The position numbers and the translations under genes were made by a program. Source: Bacteroides faecalis (GTDB lineage Bacteria > Bacteroidota > Bacteroidia > Bacteroidales > Bacteroidaceae). Taken from it: DNA of 64,000 nt. The notes beneath the pieces were generated by a model. The model searched no databases. It had not been told where the DNA came from and worked only from the letters and a program-made list of their open reading frames with translations. Shown piece by piece: positions 9,004 to 16,328 of the stretch. Every line of letters begins with the position of its first letter. Within the stretch, counting starts at the first letter, position 1. The stretch is taken from contig NZ_BHWB01000005.1 in assembly GCF_003865075.1 (NCBI RefSeq), positions 186,001 to 250,000 of the forward strand. Direction: 5' to 3'.

Positions 9004-10914
9004 TTAGCCAATATAAGACTCTATAGTTTCCTTCAGTCGTTCCAATGAATATGGTTTGGATATTACAGCATTACATCCTGCTTGAATAGCCTGTTGTTGT
9101 TCCGTATAAAAAGCATATGCTGTAACCGCTATAATAGGAACTGAAAGAGAGATAGTACGTATCTTCTCCGTCGCCTGAATACCATCCATTACAGGCATAC
9201 GAATATCCATCAATATCAGATCCGGTTTCTCACGAATAAAGCTATTCACAGCTTCCTGGCCATTACGCACCCACAGAATCGTATATTCTTTCTTCAATAA
9301 AATATTCAATTGAGCAAAGTTGGATTCTATATCTTCAACAATTAATATCTTCTTATGCTGTTCAGACTGCGAATCCTTCTTAGAAGTAAGTATTCTCTCA
9401 GCCACTTCTTTCGGCATCTCCAAATAGGGTAGATAAAGTGAAAATGTACTTCCTTTTCCTAGCTCAGAACTCACTTCAATCTTACCTCCTAAACGTTCTA
9501 CAATACTTTTACAAATAGAAAGTCCTAATCCAGTGCCTTGTACGAAATCATTCAATTTTTCAAATCTGGTAAAAATACGTGGAAGCTTATCTTCCGGTAT
9601 TCCACAACCAGTATCACTCACGAAAAGTTTTAGCCAGTCTCCTTCATGCTTCAATCCCAATGTGATAACCCCACTCTCAGTATTTTTAATAGCATTCGAC
9701 AGGAAATTGAAAAGCACTTGCATCACCCGGTTACGATCAGTAGATGTCCAGAATTCTTCTTCCGGTCGAACAACCTCCAATCCAACATTGGACTTCATCT
9801 TAAGTTGATGTACTTTTTCCACTTCATCGATCAAACCGGAAATCTCAACTTGCTGAAAATGCATTTCAGACTTCCCTGATTCAATACGTGACAAATCAAG
9901 AATATCATTTATCAACTGCAACAACAAATTACTATTTTTCTGTATAATCTCTAGGTACTCATGTTTTTCTTCTTCGTCTTCTGTCACCGCCATAATCTCT
10001 GAAAAACCTACAATAGCATTAAGAGGGGTACGAATTTCATGACTCATATTCGCTAGAAAAACCGATTTCATCCGGTCTGCATCTTCTGCCCGACGCTTAG
10101 CCTCAATCAATTCTTGAGAACGACGAATCCGGTCACCGATATCATGTATCAGTGCCAATACCTTATTTGATTCAAATGGAGCAATCCGAGCTTGAAAGTA
10201 ATATCTTCTGCCATCGACTTCTAATGGATATTCAATCTCCTTGAGTTTTCCATCTGCCAAACACTCACTAATATTACAAATAAATAAATCACTCACTTCC
10301 TTGGAATAGATATTCCGGGCATCCACTCCTCTTAACACTTCTACCGGATGAAGCAAAATTGTATCCGGTGCCATCAAGACATCGGTTATAAAGAAATTAC
10401 CATCAAAGATAAATATGAATTCAGGCAGTGCTTCTATTATTTTACGATTGTATATTTCGAGATGTTTTATTTGTTGCTCTTTCTCACACTGCAAAGTGAC
10501 ATTAACAGTATAAGCTAACAATTTATCCGGATGACCTTCGTCACTATCTTCTCTATGAGACAAGAAATGATCCTCCAGCCAAATTATTTCTCCATGTTCA
10601 CCTATACAGCGAACCCTCATCTGAGACGTTTTCGACTCTGATGCAAGCATTTCCGCAAACGCTTCCTTATAAGCAGCAATATCATCGGGATGTGCAAACT
10701 GATAGAAATCATCAATATCTTTAAAAACAACGCCTACTTCTTTCAAGCCAAGCATACGAAAATAATCATCTGTAAAACTACACTTTCCTGTAGGTATATC
10801 ATATTCCCATAAAGCTATTTGATGAGCTGAAAGCACAGATCGTATTTTCTGTGAATTTTCACGTATAATTTCACTATTCTTGTTTAGTGAATATAAATTT
10901 GTATCTGGCTCCAT
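9004..10914 (-). CDS. Cytosolic hybrid sensor histidine kinase with PAS domains
   Basis: A 636-aa hybrid two-component protein without membrane helices. Order: PAS (about 30-150, followed by a PAC-like segment), second PAS (about 160-265), HisKA with the phospho-accepting His in MSHEIRTPLNAI (about 290), HATPase with N box (LFNFLSNAIKN), G1 (DTGCGIP) and G2 (GTGLGLSI), then a receiver domain (about 520-636) with the phospho-acceptor Asp in DLILMDIRMP near 569. It has no DNA-binding output, so signals probably pass by phosphorelay to a partner encoded elsewhere. It is divergent from mnmE. Confidence 0.9.
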   Translation of the reverse strand: MEPDTNLYSLNKNSEIIRENSQKIRSVLSAHQIALWEYDIPTGKCSFTDDYFRMLGLKEVGVVFKDIDDFYQFAHPDDIAAYKEAFAEMLASESKTSQMRVRCIGEHGEIIWLEDHFLSHREDSDEGHPDKLLAYTVNVTLQCEKEQQIKHLEIYNRKIIEALPEFIFIFDGNFFITDVLMAPDTILLHPVEVLRGVDARNIYSKEVSDLFICNISECLADGKLKEIEYPLEVDGRRYYFQARIAPFESNKVLALIHDIGDRIRRSQELIEAKRRAEDADRMKSVFLANMSHEIRTPLNAIVGFSEIMAVTEDEEEKHEYLEIIQKNSNLLLQLINDILDLSRIESGKSEMHFQQVEISGLIDEVEKVHQLKMKSNVGLEVVRPEEEFWTSTDRNRVMQVLFNFLSNAIKNTESGVITLGLKHEGDWLKLFVSDTGCGIPEDKLPRIFTRFEKLNDFVQGTGLGLSICKSIVERLGGKIEVSSELGKGSTFSLYLPYLEMPKEVAERILTSKKDSQSEQHKKILIVEDIESNFAQLNILLKKEYTILWVRNGQEAVNSFIREKPDLILMDIRMPVMDGIQATEKIRTISLSVPIIAVTAYAFYTEQQQAIQAGCNAVISKPYSLERLKETIESYIG

Positions 10915-11020
10915 AAGCGATTATTGCGTTTTGTATTGTTGTGTGTTTTTGAGTCGCAGCAAATATAAACAAATAAAGCACAACTTGTCTCTATTCTTCT
11001 TTTTTTTACTAAGAAAAAAC

Positions 11021-11028
11021 TATCTTTG
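11021..11028 (+). promoter_or_regulatory. Bacteroides -7 box for mnmE (TATCTTTG)
   Basis: TATCTTTG exactly fits TAnnTTTG. The predicted start lies near 11033, giving a leader of about 17 nt to the ATG at 11050. The -33 region is T-rich but has no clear TTTG. Confidence 0.6.
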
Positions 11029-11049
11029 TCCATTCATAAAGAAAAAACA

Positions 11050-12450
11050 ATGAATCAAGATACAATCTGTGCCATCGCTACTGCCCAAGGAGGAGCTATC
11101 GGAAGCATTCGTGTTTCCGGACCAGAAGCTATTTCCATTACTAGCCGCATCTTTAAACCGGGAAAATCTAACAGAAAATTCAATGAACAAAAGCCTTATA
11201 CACTAACTTTCGGACGTATTTACAACGGGAAAGAAATCATTGACGAAGTACTTGTAAGCTTATTCCGTTCTCCTCATTCCTACACAGGAGAAGATTGTAC
11301 AGAAATCACATGTCATGGCTCATCGTACATTCTCCAACAGGTAATGCAATTGCTCATTAAAAATGGTTGCCGTATGGCACAACCAGGTGAATATACACAA
11401 CGTGCTTTTCTCAACGGAAAAATGGATTTAAGTCAAGCGGAAGCTGTAGCGGATTTGATAGCCTCATCATCCGCTGCCACTCACCGATTAGCAATGAGCC
11501 AAATGCGAGGTGGTTTCAGTAAAGAATTAACGGACTTACGTGGTAAGTTATTAGATTTCACTTCGATGGTAGAACTAGAGCTTGACTTTAGTGAAGAAGA
11601 TGTGGAATTTGCCGATCGACAAGCTTTACGTCAATTAGCAGATGAAATAGAAGAAGTCATATCTCGTTTGGTCAATTCTTTTAATGTAGGTAATGCTATC
11701 AAAAATGGTGTTCCCGTTGCTATTATTGGTGAAACAAATGCTGGAAAATCCACTCTTCTGAATGTATTATTGAATGAGGATAAAGCGATTGTTAGTGATA
11801 TACATGGTACTACCCGCGATGTGATTGAAGATACTGTCAATATGGGTGGTATCACTTTCCGCTTTATAGATACAGCAGGAATTCGTGAAACAAACGATAT
11901 GATTGAAAATTTGGGTATCGAACGTACTTTCCAAAAGTTAGATCAAGCAGAAATTGTACTTTGGATAGTAGATGCCACAGATGCAAATTCTCAGATTATT
12001 CAACTATCTGAACAGATCCTGCCTCGTTGTGAAGGTAAACACTTAATCGTGGTATTCAACAAAGCTGAGATCATACACAAGACCCAGAAGGATTCTCTAA
12101 GAACTTTTTTCCAACAAAACTTCTTGCAGGAACATACGGATATGATCTTTATTTCTGCAAAACAAAAGTTACACACTGATGAATTGGAAAAGATGTTAGT
12201 CAATGCTGCTCACTTACCAAATATTACACAGAATGATATTATTGTCACGAATGTCCGACATTATGAAGCTTTAACCAAGGCATTGGAAGCAATACACCGA
12301 GTACAAGAAGGATTAGATGTGCAGATTTCTGGTGATTTCCTAAGTCAGGATATTCGAGAAGTAATCTTTCATATTTCGGATATTGCGGGAGAAGTTACAA
12401 ATGATATGGTGTTGCAGAATATATTTAGGAATTTCTGCATCGGAAAGTAA
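11050..12450 (+). CDS. mnmE: tRNA modification GTPase MnmE
   Basis: With MnmG it forms the cmnm5 modification at U34 of certain tRNAs. It has the N-terminal tetrahydrofolate-binding domain (about 1-118, starting DTICAIATAQG), a helical domain, and an inserted G domain with G1 GETNAGKST (about 226), the DTAG of G3 (about 274) and the NKAE of G4 (about 336). It ends in the invariant C-terminal CIGK whose Cys is functional. I chose the ATG at 11050; a TTG eight codons upstream overlaps the promoter box. The 466-aa length is normal, so the downstream island did not damage the gene. Confidence 0.96.
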   Translation: MNQDTICAIATAQGGAIGSIRVSGPEAISITSRIFKPGKSNRKFNEQKPYTLTFGRIYNGKEIIDEVLVSLFRSPHSYTGEDCTEITCHGSSYILQQVMQLLIKNGCRMAQPGEYTQRAFLNGKMDLSQAEAVADLIASSSAATHRLAMSQMRGGFSKELTDLRGKLLDFTSMVELELDFSEEDVEFADRQALRQLADEIEEVISRLVNSFNVGNAIKNGVPVAIIGETNAGKSTLLNVLLNEDKAIVSDIHGTTRDVIEDTVNMGGITFRFIDTAGIRETNDMIENLGIERTFQKLDQAEIVLWIVDATDANSQIIQLSEQILPRCEGKHLIVVFNKAEIIHKTQKDSLRTFFQQNFLQEHTDMIFISAKQKLHTDELEKMLVNAAHLPNITQNDIIVTNVRHYEALTKALEAIHRVQEGLDVQISGDFLSQDIREVIFHISDIAGEVTNDMVLQNIFRNFCIGK

Positions 12451-12491
12451 CCCATAATTATCAACGATTACAAATTATTAGATATTAGACT

Positions 12492-12528
12492 TAAGAGGGT
12501 GTCCAAAAAGGATACCCTCTTACTTTTT
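12492..12528 (+). terminator. Rho-independent terminator of mnmE
   Basis: TAAGAGGGTGTCC (12492-12504) pairs with GGATACCCTCTTA (12510-12522) around AAAAA, followed by CTTTTTTC. The left edge of the genomic island directly follows this hairpin. GAGGGTGTCC-type ends also occur at some IS termini, which is an alternative reading. Confidence 0.8.
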
Positions 12529-12698
12529 TCAACAAGGAGTTCCTGACCGACTTCCGTGTGCTCGTCCTGTTTTTCTATCTGGTATTCTCAAGTGCTCTTG
12601 CCATTGGCTATGCTGTGCAGAGTTACAATCTGGCCAAGCAGAATGCTGCACTTGAGTATTACATCGAGAAATACCTGAGTATTCCTCATCGTAAGTAA
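12525..12698 (+). pseudogene. C-terminal remnant of a small membrane protein
   Basis: A frame with clear coding character but no start codon runs to the stop at 12696-12698. It encodes one hydrophobic helix (about 20 residues, around VLVLFFYLVFSSALAIGYA) followed by an amphipathic, Gln/Glu/Tyr-rich tail. GC is higher than in mnmE. The N-terminal part is missing at the junction with the mnmE terminator, so this looks like the cut edge of the island. Family not recognised. Confidence 0.55.
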
Positions 12699-12716
12699 AT
12701 CACAGTTATTAACCCC

Positions 12717-12765
12717 GATGCGCTCGGTGGTTGGCATCATAATCATCGAGTGCATCACAATTTTT
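12717..12765 (+). terminator. Hairpin terminator after the membrane-protein remnant
   Basis: GATGCGCTCGGTG (12717-12729) pairs with CATCGAGTGCATC (12744-12756), followed by ACAATTTTT. A similar GATGCG-type hairpin follows the next gene at 13448, suggesting that the two gene units came from the same source. Confidence 0.6.
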
Positions 12766-12772
12766 CATCGCA

Positions 12773-13426
12773 ATGAAAATAAACATTTCCTTTTACACTA
12801 CTGCCAACGAGGCTTTGGCACGTGTAACCAAGTCTGAGAATCCGGATTCGTGTGAAGTTATATTCGCACAACGTGTAACCAACAAGGCTGACCTCGGCTT
12901 TGGTCATCGTGAGCGTCCTGAGTTGGAGTACACACTCGTGGACTTCCACTTCCGTTTCACCACCGAAAGAGATCTCCATGTGTACAACATCACCGAGGAT
13001 GCTGACTATTATTTCTACTATTGGTTGGCATCAATGTCTGATCTGGGTTCCACCTTCGACCAGTTTGTTTGCTTCCGCAATGACATGAAGGATGGCACAA
13101 CCGAGTTCCACCTTTTTTGTGGACTCATCAGCCACAATCGTTTCTACATGAAGGTTCCATCGAATGCATTCAGCGACAGAGCAATGGACGCCATGGATAA
13201 CATCTATTTGGAACTTGGAGATCCTGATGCTGACATCGAGGTGTATCATGAGCCTTACATACTTTGCTCTCCTTTCAATAGTAAGTTGGTACCGGGCCAC
13301 TCGATCTTTGACGAGCCACAAGAGACTGATATGCTCTATGGCGCAGAGAATCCCCTAAGCCATGAACTTGTCCAGCCCTACCTTGCAGAGATCCTTGAGA
13401 ATCTGACTCAGGAACTCGTAGGATAA
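12773..13426 (+). CDS. Hypothetical acidic protein, 217 aa
   Basis: I do not recognise a family. The protein is soluble, acidic and rich in aromatic residues (Phe, Tyr), with no signal peptide. Its codon use and GC exceed those of the neighbouring core genes. It is bracketed by two similar GATGCG hairpins and is the only plus-strand gene on the island, suggesting a cassette of its own. A small accessory or immunity-type role is possible, but nothing in the sequence proves it. Confidence 0.65.
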   Translation: MKINISFYTTANEALARVTKSENPDSCEVIFAQRVTNKADLGFGHRERPELEYTLVDFHFRFTTERDLHVYNITEDADYYFYYWLASMSDLGSTFDQFVCFRNDMKDGTTEFHLFCGLISHNRFYMKVPSNAFSDRAMDAMDNIYLELGDPDADIEVYHEPYILCSPFNSKLVPGHSIFDEPQETDMLYGAENPLSHELVQPYLAEILENLTQELVG

Positions 13427-13447
13427 CCACTTCACTTCTATAACGAC

Positions 13448-13497
13448 CGATGCGTCTGAGAGTCAATCATCATACTCATCGAACGCATCGTTTTTTT
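13448..13497 (+). terminator. Rho-independent terminator
   Basis: CGATGCGTCTGAG (13448-13460) pairs imperfectly with CTCATCGAACGCATCG (13475-13490), followed by seven T residues. It ends the 217-aa gene and faces the convergent gene ending at 13496. Confidence 0.7.
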
Positions 13498-14596
13498 AAT
13501 AATCATGATCGTGGTAATAGTGCCTGCGATGATTGCGTGCTATGAAGTCAATATTCATCGTGAAGATATGGTTGCCCAATTCACTTGGCATCATACAGCT
13601 CAGGCCGCCATCCTCCAGCATCTTGTTCTCCAGCAGGTAGTTCAGCATTTCGGGATGCATGGCTTCAGTGTTGAAAACGGCATCCATGGTTTCTGTCTGC
13701 AGCTTACGAGCATCACACTTCTTGTAATAAGGATTATCCTTGCACTTGATGGCGTAAATCATATTCGGAGCGAAGATGATTCCGGCTTTCTTGGAGATGA
13801 ATGCAACCTGTGAACCTGATGGCAACTGATGTTCCATTTCGTCAATGTCAATCTCTGGAGCCACTTTCCTCAACCATTTCTTGAGTTCGCTCTTATTCTC
13901 GAAGAACGCCATTCGTTTGGCTTTCGTGCGCTCCATATAGAGTGGATAGACACTCTCGTATGATACTTCAAGTTGCTTGTTACGTTCGCACATCTTGTCG
14001 TACACATCCCTGTTCGACTTGAACAGCACGCCATTTACCTCCCAATCGTTATCGCCATATTTTACAAGAGCAGTACAGATGTATGCGTCCGTGCGAAACA
14101 GGTCGGAATACACATTCTTCAGCTTGCGTTCATCCCCCTTCGAGTCTTTCAACGTAACATACTCAGCATTTGCCTCTTTTACCAAGAAACAATCCTGCTG
14201 GCAATATCGAAGGCTATGCAGCTTGTCTGCTTCGTCATGCATACCATGATAATAATACATGTCTGCCAACCACAGATGAGGTACAAGCGCCATAGGGCCA
14301 ATCTCTGTTGTCATAGAGAAGGTAGTTTCTACATAATAAGCAGCCTCGCTCTTCTTGAACTTCTCCTCGTATGTATCATATAGCTCGTAATAACGATCTT
14401 CAGAAAGAGGTGAGCAAAGTAGATAAGACCTTCGTAGCCAAATCAGCACATGCTTCAGTTTGAAGTAGTCGTTTGCCTTATCCTTGTTGTAAACAAAGTC
14501 AAGCAAGCCTTCATTCACATCCACATACATCGGACATGGCTGCACTCCTACCGGATAGTAAGGAGCAAAGTCATACGGGAATATTGTTCGTTTCAT
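13496..14596 (-). CDS. Hypothetical protein, 366 aa
   Basis: No family recognised. The protein is soluble and Tyr/Lys/Glu-rich, with several Cys and a His/Tyr-rich C-terminus (RRHYYHDHDY). It starts 14 bp after the frameshifted gene upstream, so both were probably one transcript. It is the most downstream gene of the long minus-strand part of the island. Confidence 0.65.
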   Translation of the reverse strand: MKRTIFPYDFAPYYPVGVQPCPMYVDVNEGLLDFVYNKDKANDYFKLKHVLIWLRRSYLLCSPLSEDRYYELYDTYEEKFKKSEAAYYVETTFSMTTEIGPMALVPHLWLADMYYYHGMHDEADKLHSLRYCQQDCFLVKEANAEYVTLKDSKGDERKLKNVYSDLFRTDAYICTALVKYGDNDWEVNGVLFKSNRDVYDKMCERNKQLEVSYESVYPLYMERTKAKRMAFFENKSELKKWLRKVAPEIDIDEMEHQLPSGSQVAFISKKAGIIFAPNMIYAIKCKDNPYYKKCDARKLQTETMDAVFNTEAMHPEMLNYLLENKMLEDGGLSCMMPSELGNHIFTMNIDFIARNHRRHYYHDHDY

Positions 14597-14610
14597 TTGT
14601 ATTTCTGCTT

Positions 14611-15142
14611 TTATTCGTTAACCTTGAACTCCAGGACCTTCACACGGTCAGCACTTATGGTTCCATAGCCTTCAAGTTCAAGTACTATGCGGTCTTTATC
14701 TCTATAGAAGAAACCACCCCACAGGTATGTCACACAATGGGGATCCTGCATAATGTCATAAGAATTTCCACCCTCGAAGCGCAATCTGAAAGGACAAGAC
14801 CTATCACTCCAGATATTTGTTGTATATTGATATTCCTATCTCGTAGATATATTGTGGTGACCACAGGTCAACATTCGGCATGTGAACCTCCACACATCCC
14901 TCGAAGTGGAAGTCAAGGATGACTGGTGCATCTCCATCCCAACCTTCAAGTTCGGGAAAGCCACAACCTATCAATTCCACAGATACTGTAAACGTCTTAG
15001 TATCTCTGTCCCAATGGAATGAATGTATCTCAGAGTCATGAAAGTTCCAATCGTTGTTATCGTCAAGAAACATCTCGATGTTCTCTATGCCATCGATAAG
15101 TTTCTCGGATCCATTCTTTATCGTTTTGTGGTATTTGTACAT
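14611..15142 (-). pseudogene. Frameshifted hypothetical gene
   Basis: The first part (15142 down to 14804, 112 aa) contains FHDSEIHSFHW and an acidic beta-rich region, then ends at a TGA. A second frame, one base displaced, continues without a gap from about 14834 to a stop at 14611-14613, and reads like the missing C-terminal half (PFRLRFEGG, VTYLWGGFFYRD, VKVLEFKVNE). The displacement must lie between 14804 and about 14834. I infer a one-base insertion or two-base deletion in a gene of about 176 codons. Family not recognised. Confidence 0.6.
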
Positions 15143-15151
15143 ATTCTGTCC

Positions 15152-15403
15152 TTATATATTATAGTAGGTGACATCTGACTCACAGAAGCAGCAGATGATG
15201 ACCTCTCCGTCGTAGTCACTCTCACGGATAGTCTTCAACGCAATCTCAGCAGCCTCTGTTTTTGGATAACCATATACCCCGGTACTAATCAAGGGAAAGC
15301 GATGCTATTGATACCCTTTTCCTTGGCAACGGTTAGCAGCATTCACGATAGCATCCACCCTCAACTTTGTTATGTCACCAACGACGAGTCTTATTTTGTT
15401 CAT
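15152..15403 (-). pseudogene. Macro-domain (ADP-ribose-binding) gene relic
   Basis: The start MNKIRLVVGDITKLRVDAIV followed by NAAN is the classic N-terminus of a macro domain (VxGDIT...D.IVNAAN). The second half begins at [12 protein letters not shown], the conserved diphosphate-binding loop, and ends in a plausible tail. Between them about 80-90 residues, including the GGGV loop, are missing, and a TAG at 15305-15307 sits at the deletion scar. Only 84 codons remain of the roughly 170 expected. Macro domains remove ADP-ribose marks or act as antitoxins; this copy cannot be functional. Confidence 0.75.
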
Positions 15404-15417
15404 TGGTTCTTCTTTTA

Positions 15418-15585
15418 TTATTTTAACGCAAAGCAATCTACAACAGATATACCTAATGTTCCTGCTTGACCACTTTCAACTATAGATATGGCGGTCATTT
15501 CTGCTTCTGCAGGAGAGGATGCTGATACTTGAATTACAATCGTCTCTCCAAGGTCAGTAGTTATCTGTACGTCAAATAATTCCAT
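15418..15585 (-). CDS. Small hypothetical protein, 55 aa
   Basis: An open frame from an ATG at 15585 to a TAA at 15418. The protein starts MELFDVQITTDLGETIVIQV and reads as a small beta-rich domain with an Ala/Glu helix (SSPAEAEMTAISIVESG). It lies in line with the other minus-strand genes, 15 bp before the macro relic. Its base composition supports coding, but the family is unknown. Confidence 0.5.
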   Translation of the reverse strand: MELFDVQITTDLGETIVIQVSASSPAEAEMTAISIVESGQAGTLGISVVDCFALK

Positions 15586-15631
15586 GTGATGCCAGTATTT
15601 CTTTTACAACTTCAATATCATGATTATTGTT

Positions 15632-16282
15632 TCACTTTATCTTCTTCGTTGCCCCAAAATCGCTGTAATGGATCTGAACATGTTTTATTCCATGTTGTGG
15701 CAGTACATCCATTCTACGTTGGTCATAGATCTTTCTTTGCTCTCCACGAGAAACACCACTCACAGTTGCTTTAGGGTCGAAGAATGAAGCTGATTCTGTG
15801 TGTTGACTCTCACAATATTCAATAACAAGATTCAACGACTCATAGTAAGCATCTACAGGAAGACACCTGCCTTGCTTACCTTCGCTTGCATCACCACGCA
15901 GAAAATCAAAGGTGTGTTGTTGAGATGCCTCCATGCCGAGAATCTCATTACAAAGCGAGACAACATAGTATTCGTCCGAATCTCTTCTCCCTTTATTAGT
16001 GGGGTTTGTTTGAGAAATCGGCTTCTTATTAACCTCTTCTTGTAGCTTTATTATTGCTCCTTGGGAATGTGGAATATGCCACTTGTTGCCAATTCGGTAC
16101 GCATGAGGAATCTTTCCATCTCGCAACAGCCGACGGAGATACTGACCAGATCTCTCGCTTCGTTCTTTTAGCAAACCGTATTTATCCAGAAGTACATTCG
16201 CTTCTGGTGGAGCGATTTCTGCCTGATGATTGTCTTCAAGCCACTTGTCTATACATTTTATAATCTGAATGATGTCTGCCAT
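15632..16282 (-). CDS. Putative restriction-endonuclease-fold protein with N-terminal winged helix
   Basis: Residues about 1-75 resemble an excisionase/winged-helix DNA-binding region (SGQYLRRLLRDGKIPHAYRIG, then KWHIP). The C-terminal part has a PD-(D/E)XK-like pattern: LPVDAYYESLNLVIEYCESQH, where the Asp, the Glu of VIEY and the following Glu could bind metal, and a later GEQRKIYDQRRMDVL helix followed by a VQIHYSDF strand. I infer a small sequence-guided nuclease. It lies downstream of the PLD gene (46-bp gap) on the same strand. Confidence 0.6.
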   Translation of the reverse strand: MADIIQIIKCIDKWLEDNHQAEIAPPEANVLLDKYGLLKERSERSGQYLRRLLRDGKIPHAYRIGNKWHIPHSQGAIIKLQEEVNKKPISQTNPTNKGRRDSDEYYVVSLCNEILGMEASQQHTFDFLRGDASEGKQGRCLPVDAYYESLNLVIEYCESQHTESASFFDPKATVSGVSRGEQRKIYDQRRMDVLPQHGIKHVQIHYSDFGATKKIK

Positions 16283-16328
16283 TATTGATTAGTGTGAATT
16301 GATTTTCTACTGTAGCACTTTAGCGAAA

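Noticed and set aside
14804..14834. Programmed ribosomal frameshift in the island gene
   Set aside because: No slippery heptamer or downstream structure is visible in the window where the shift must occur; a plain mutation or sequencing error is more likely.
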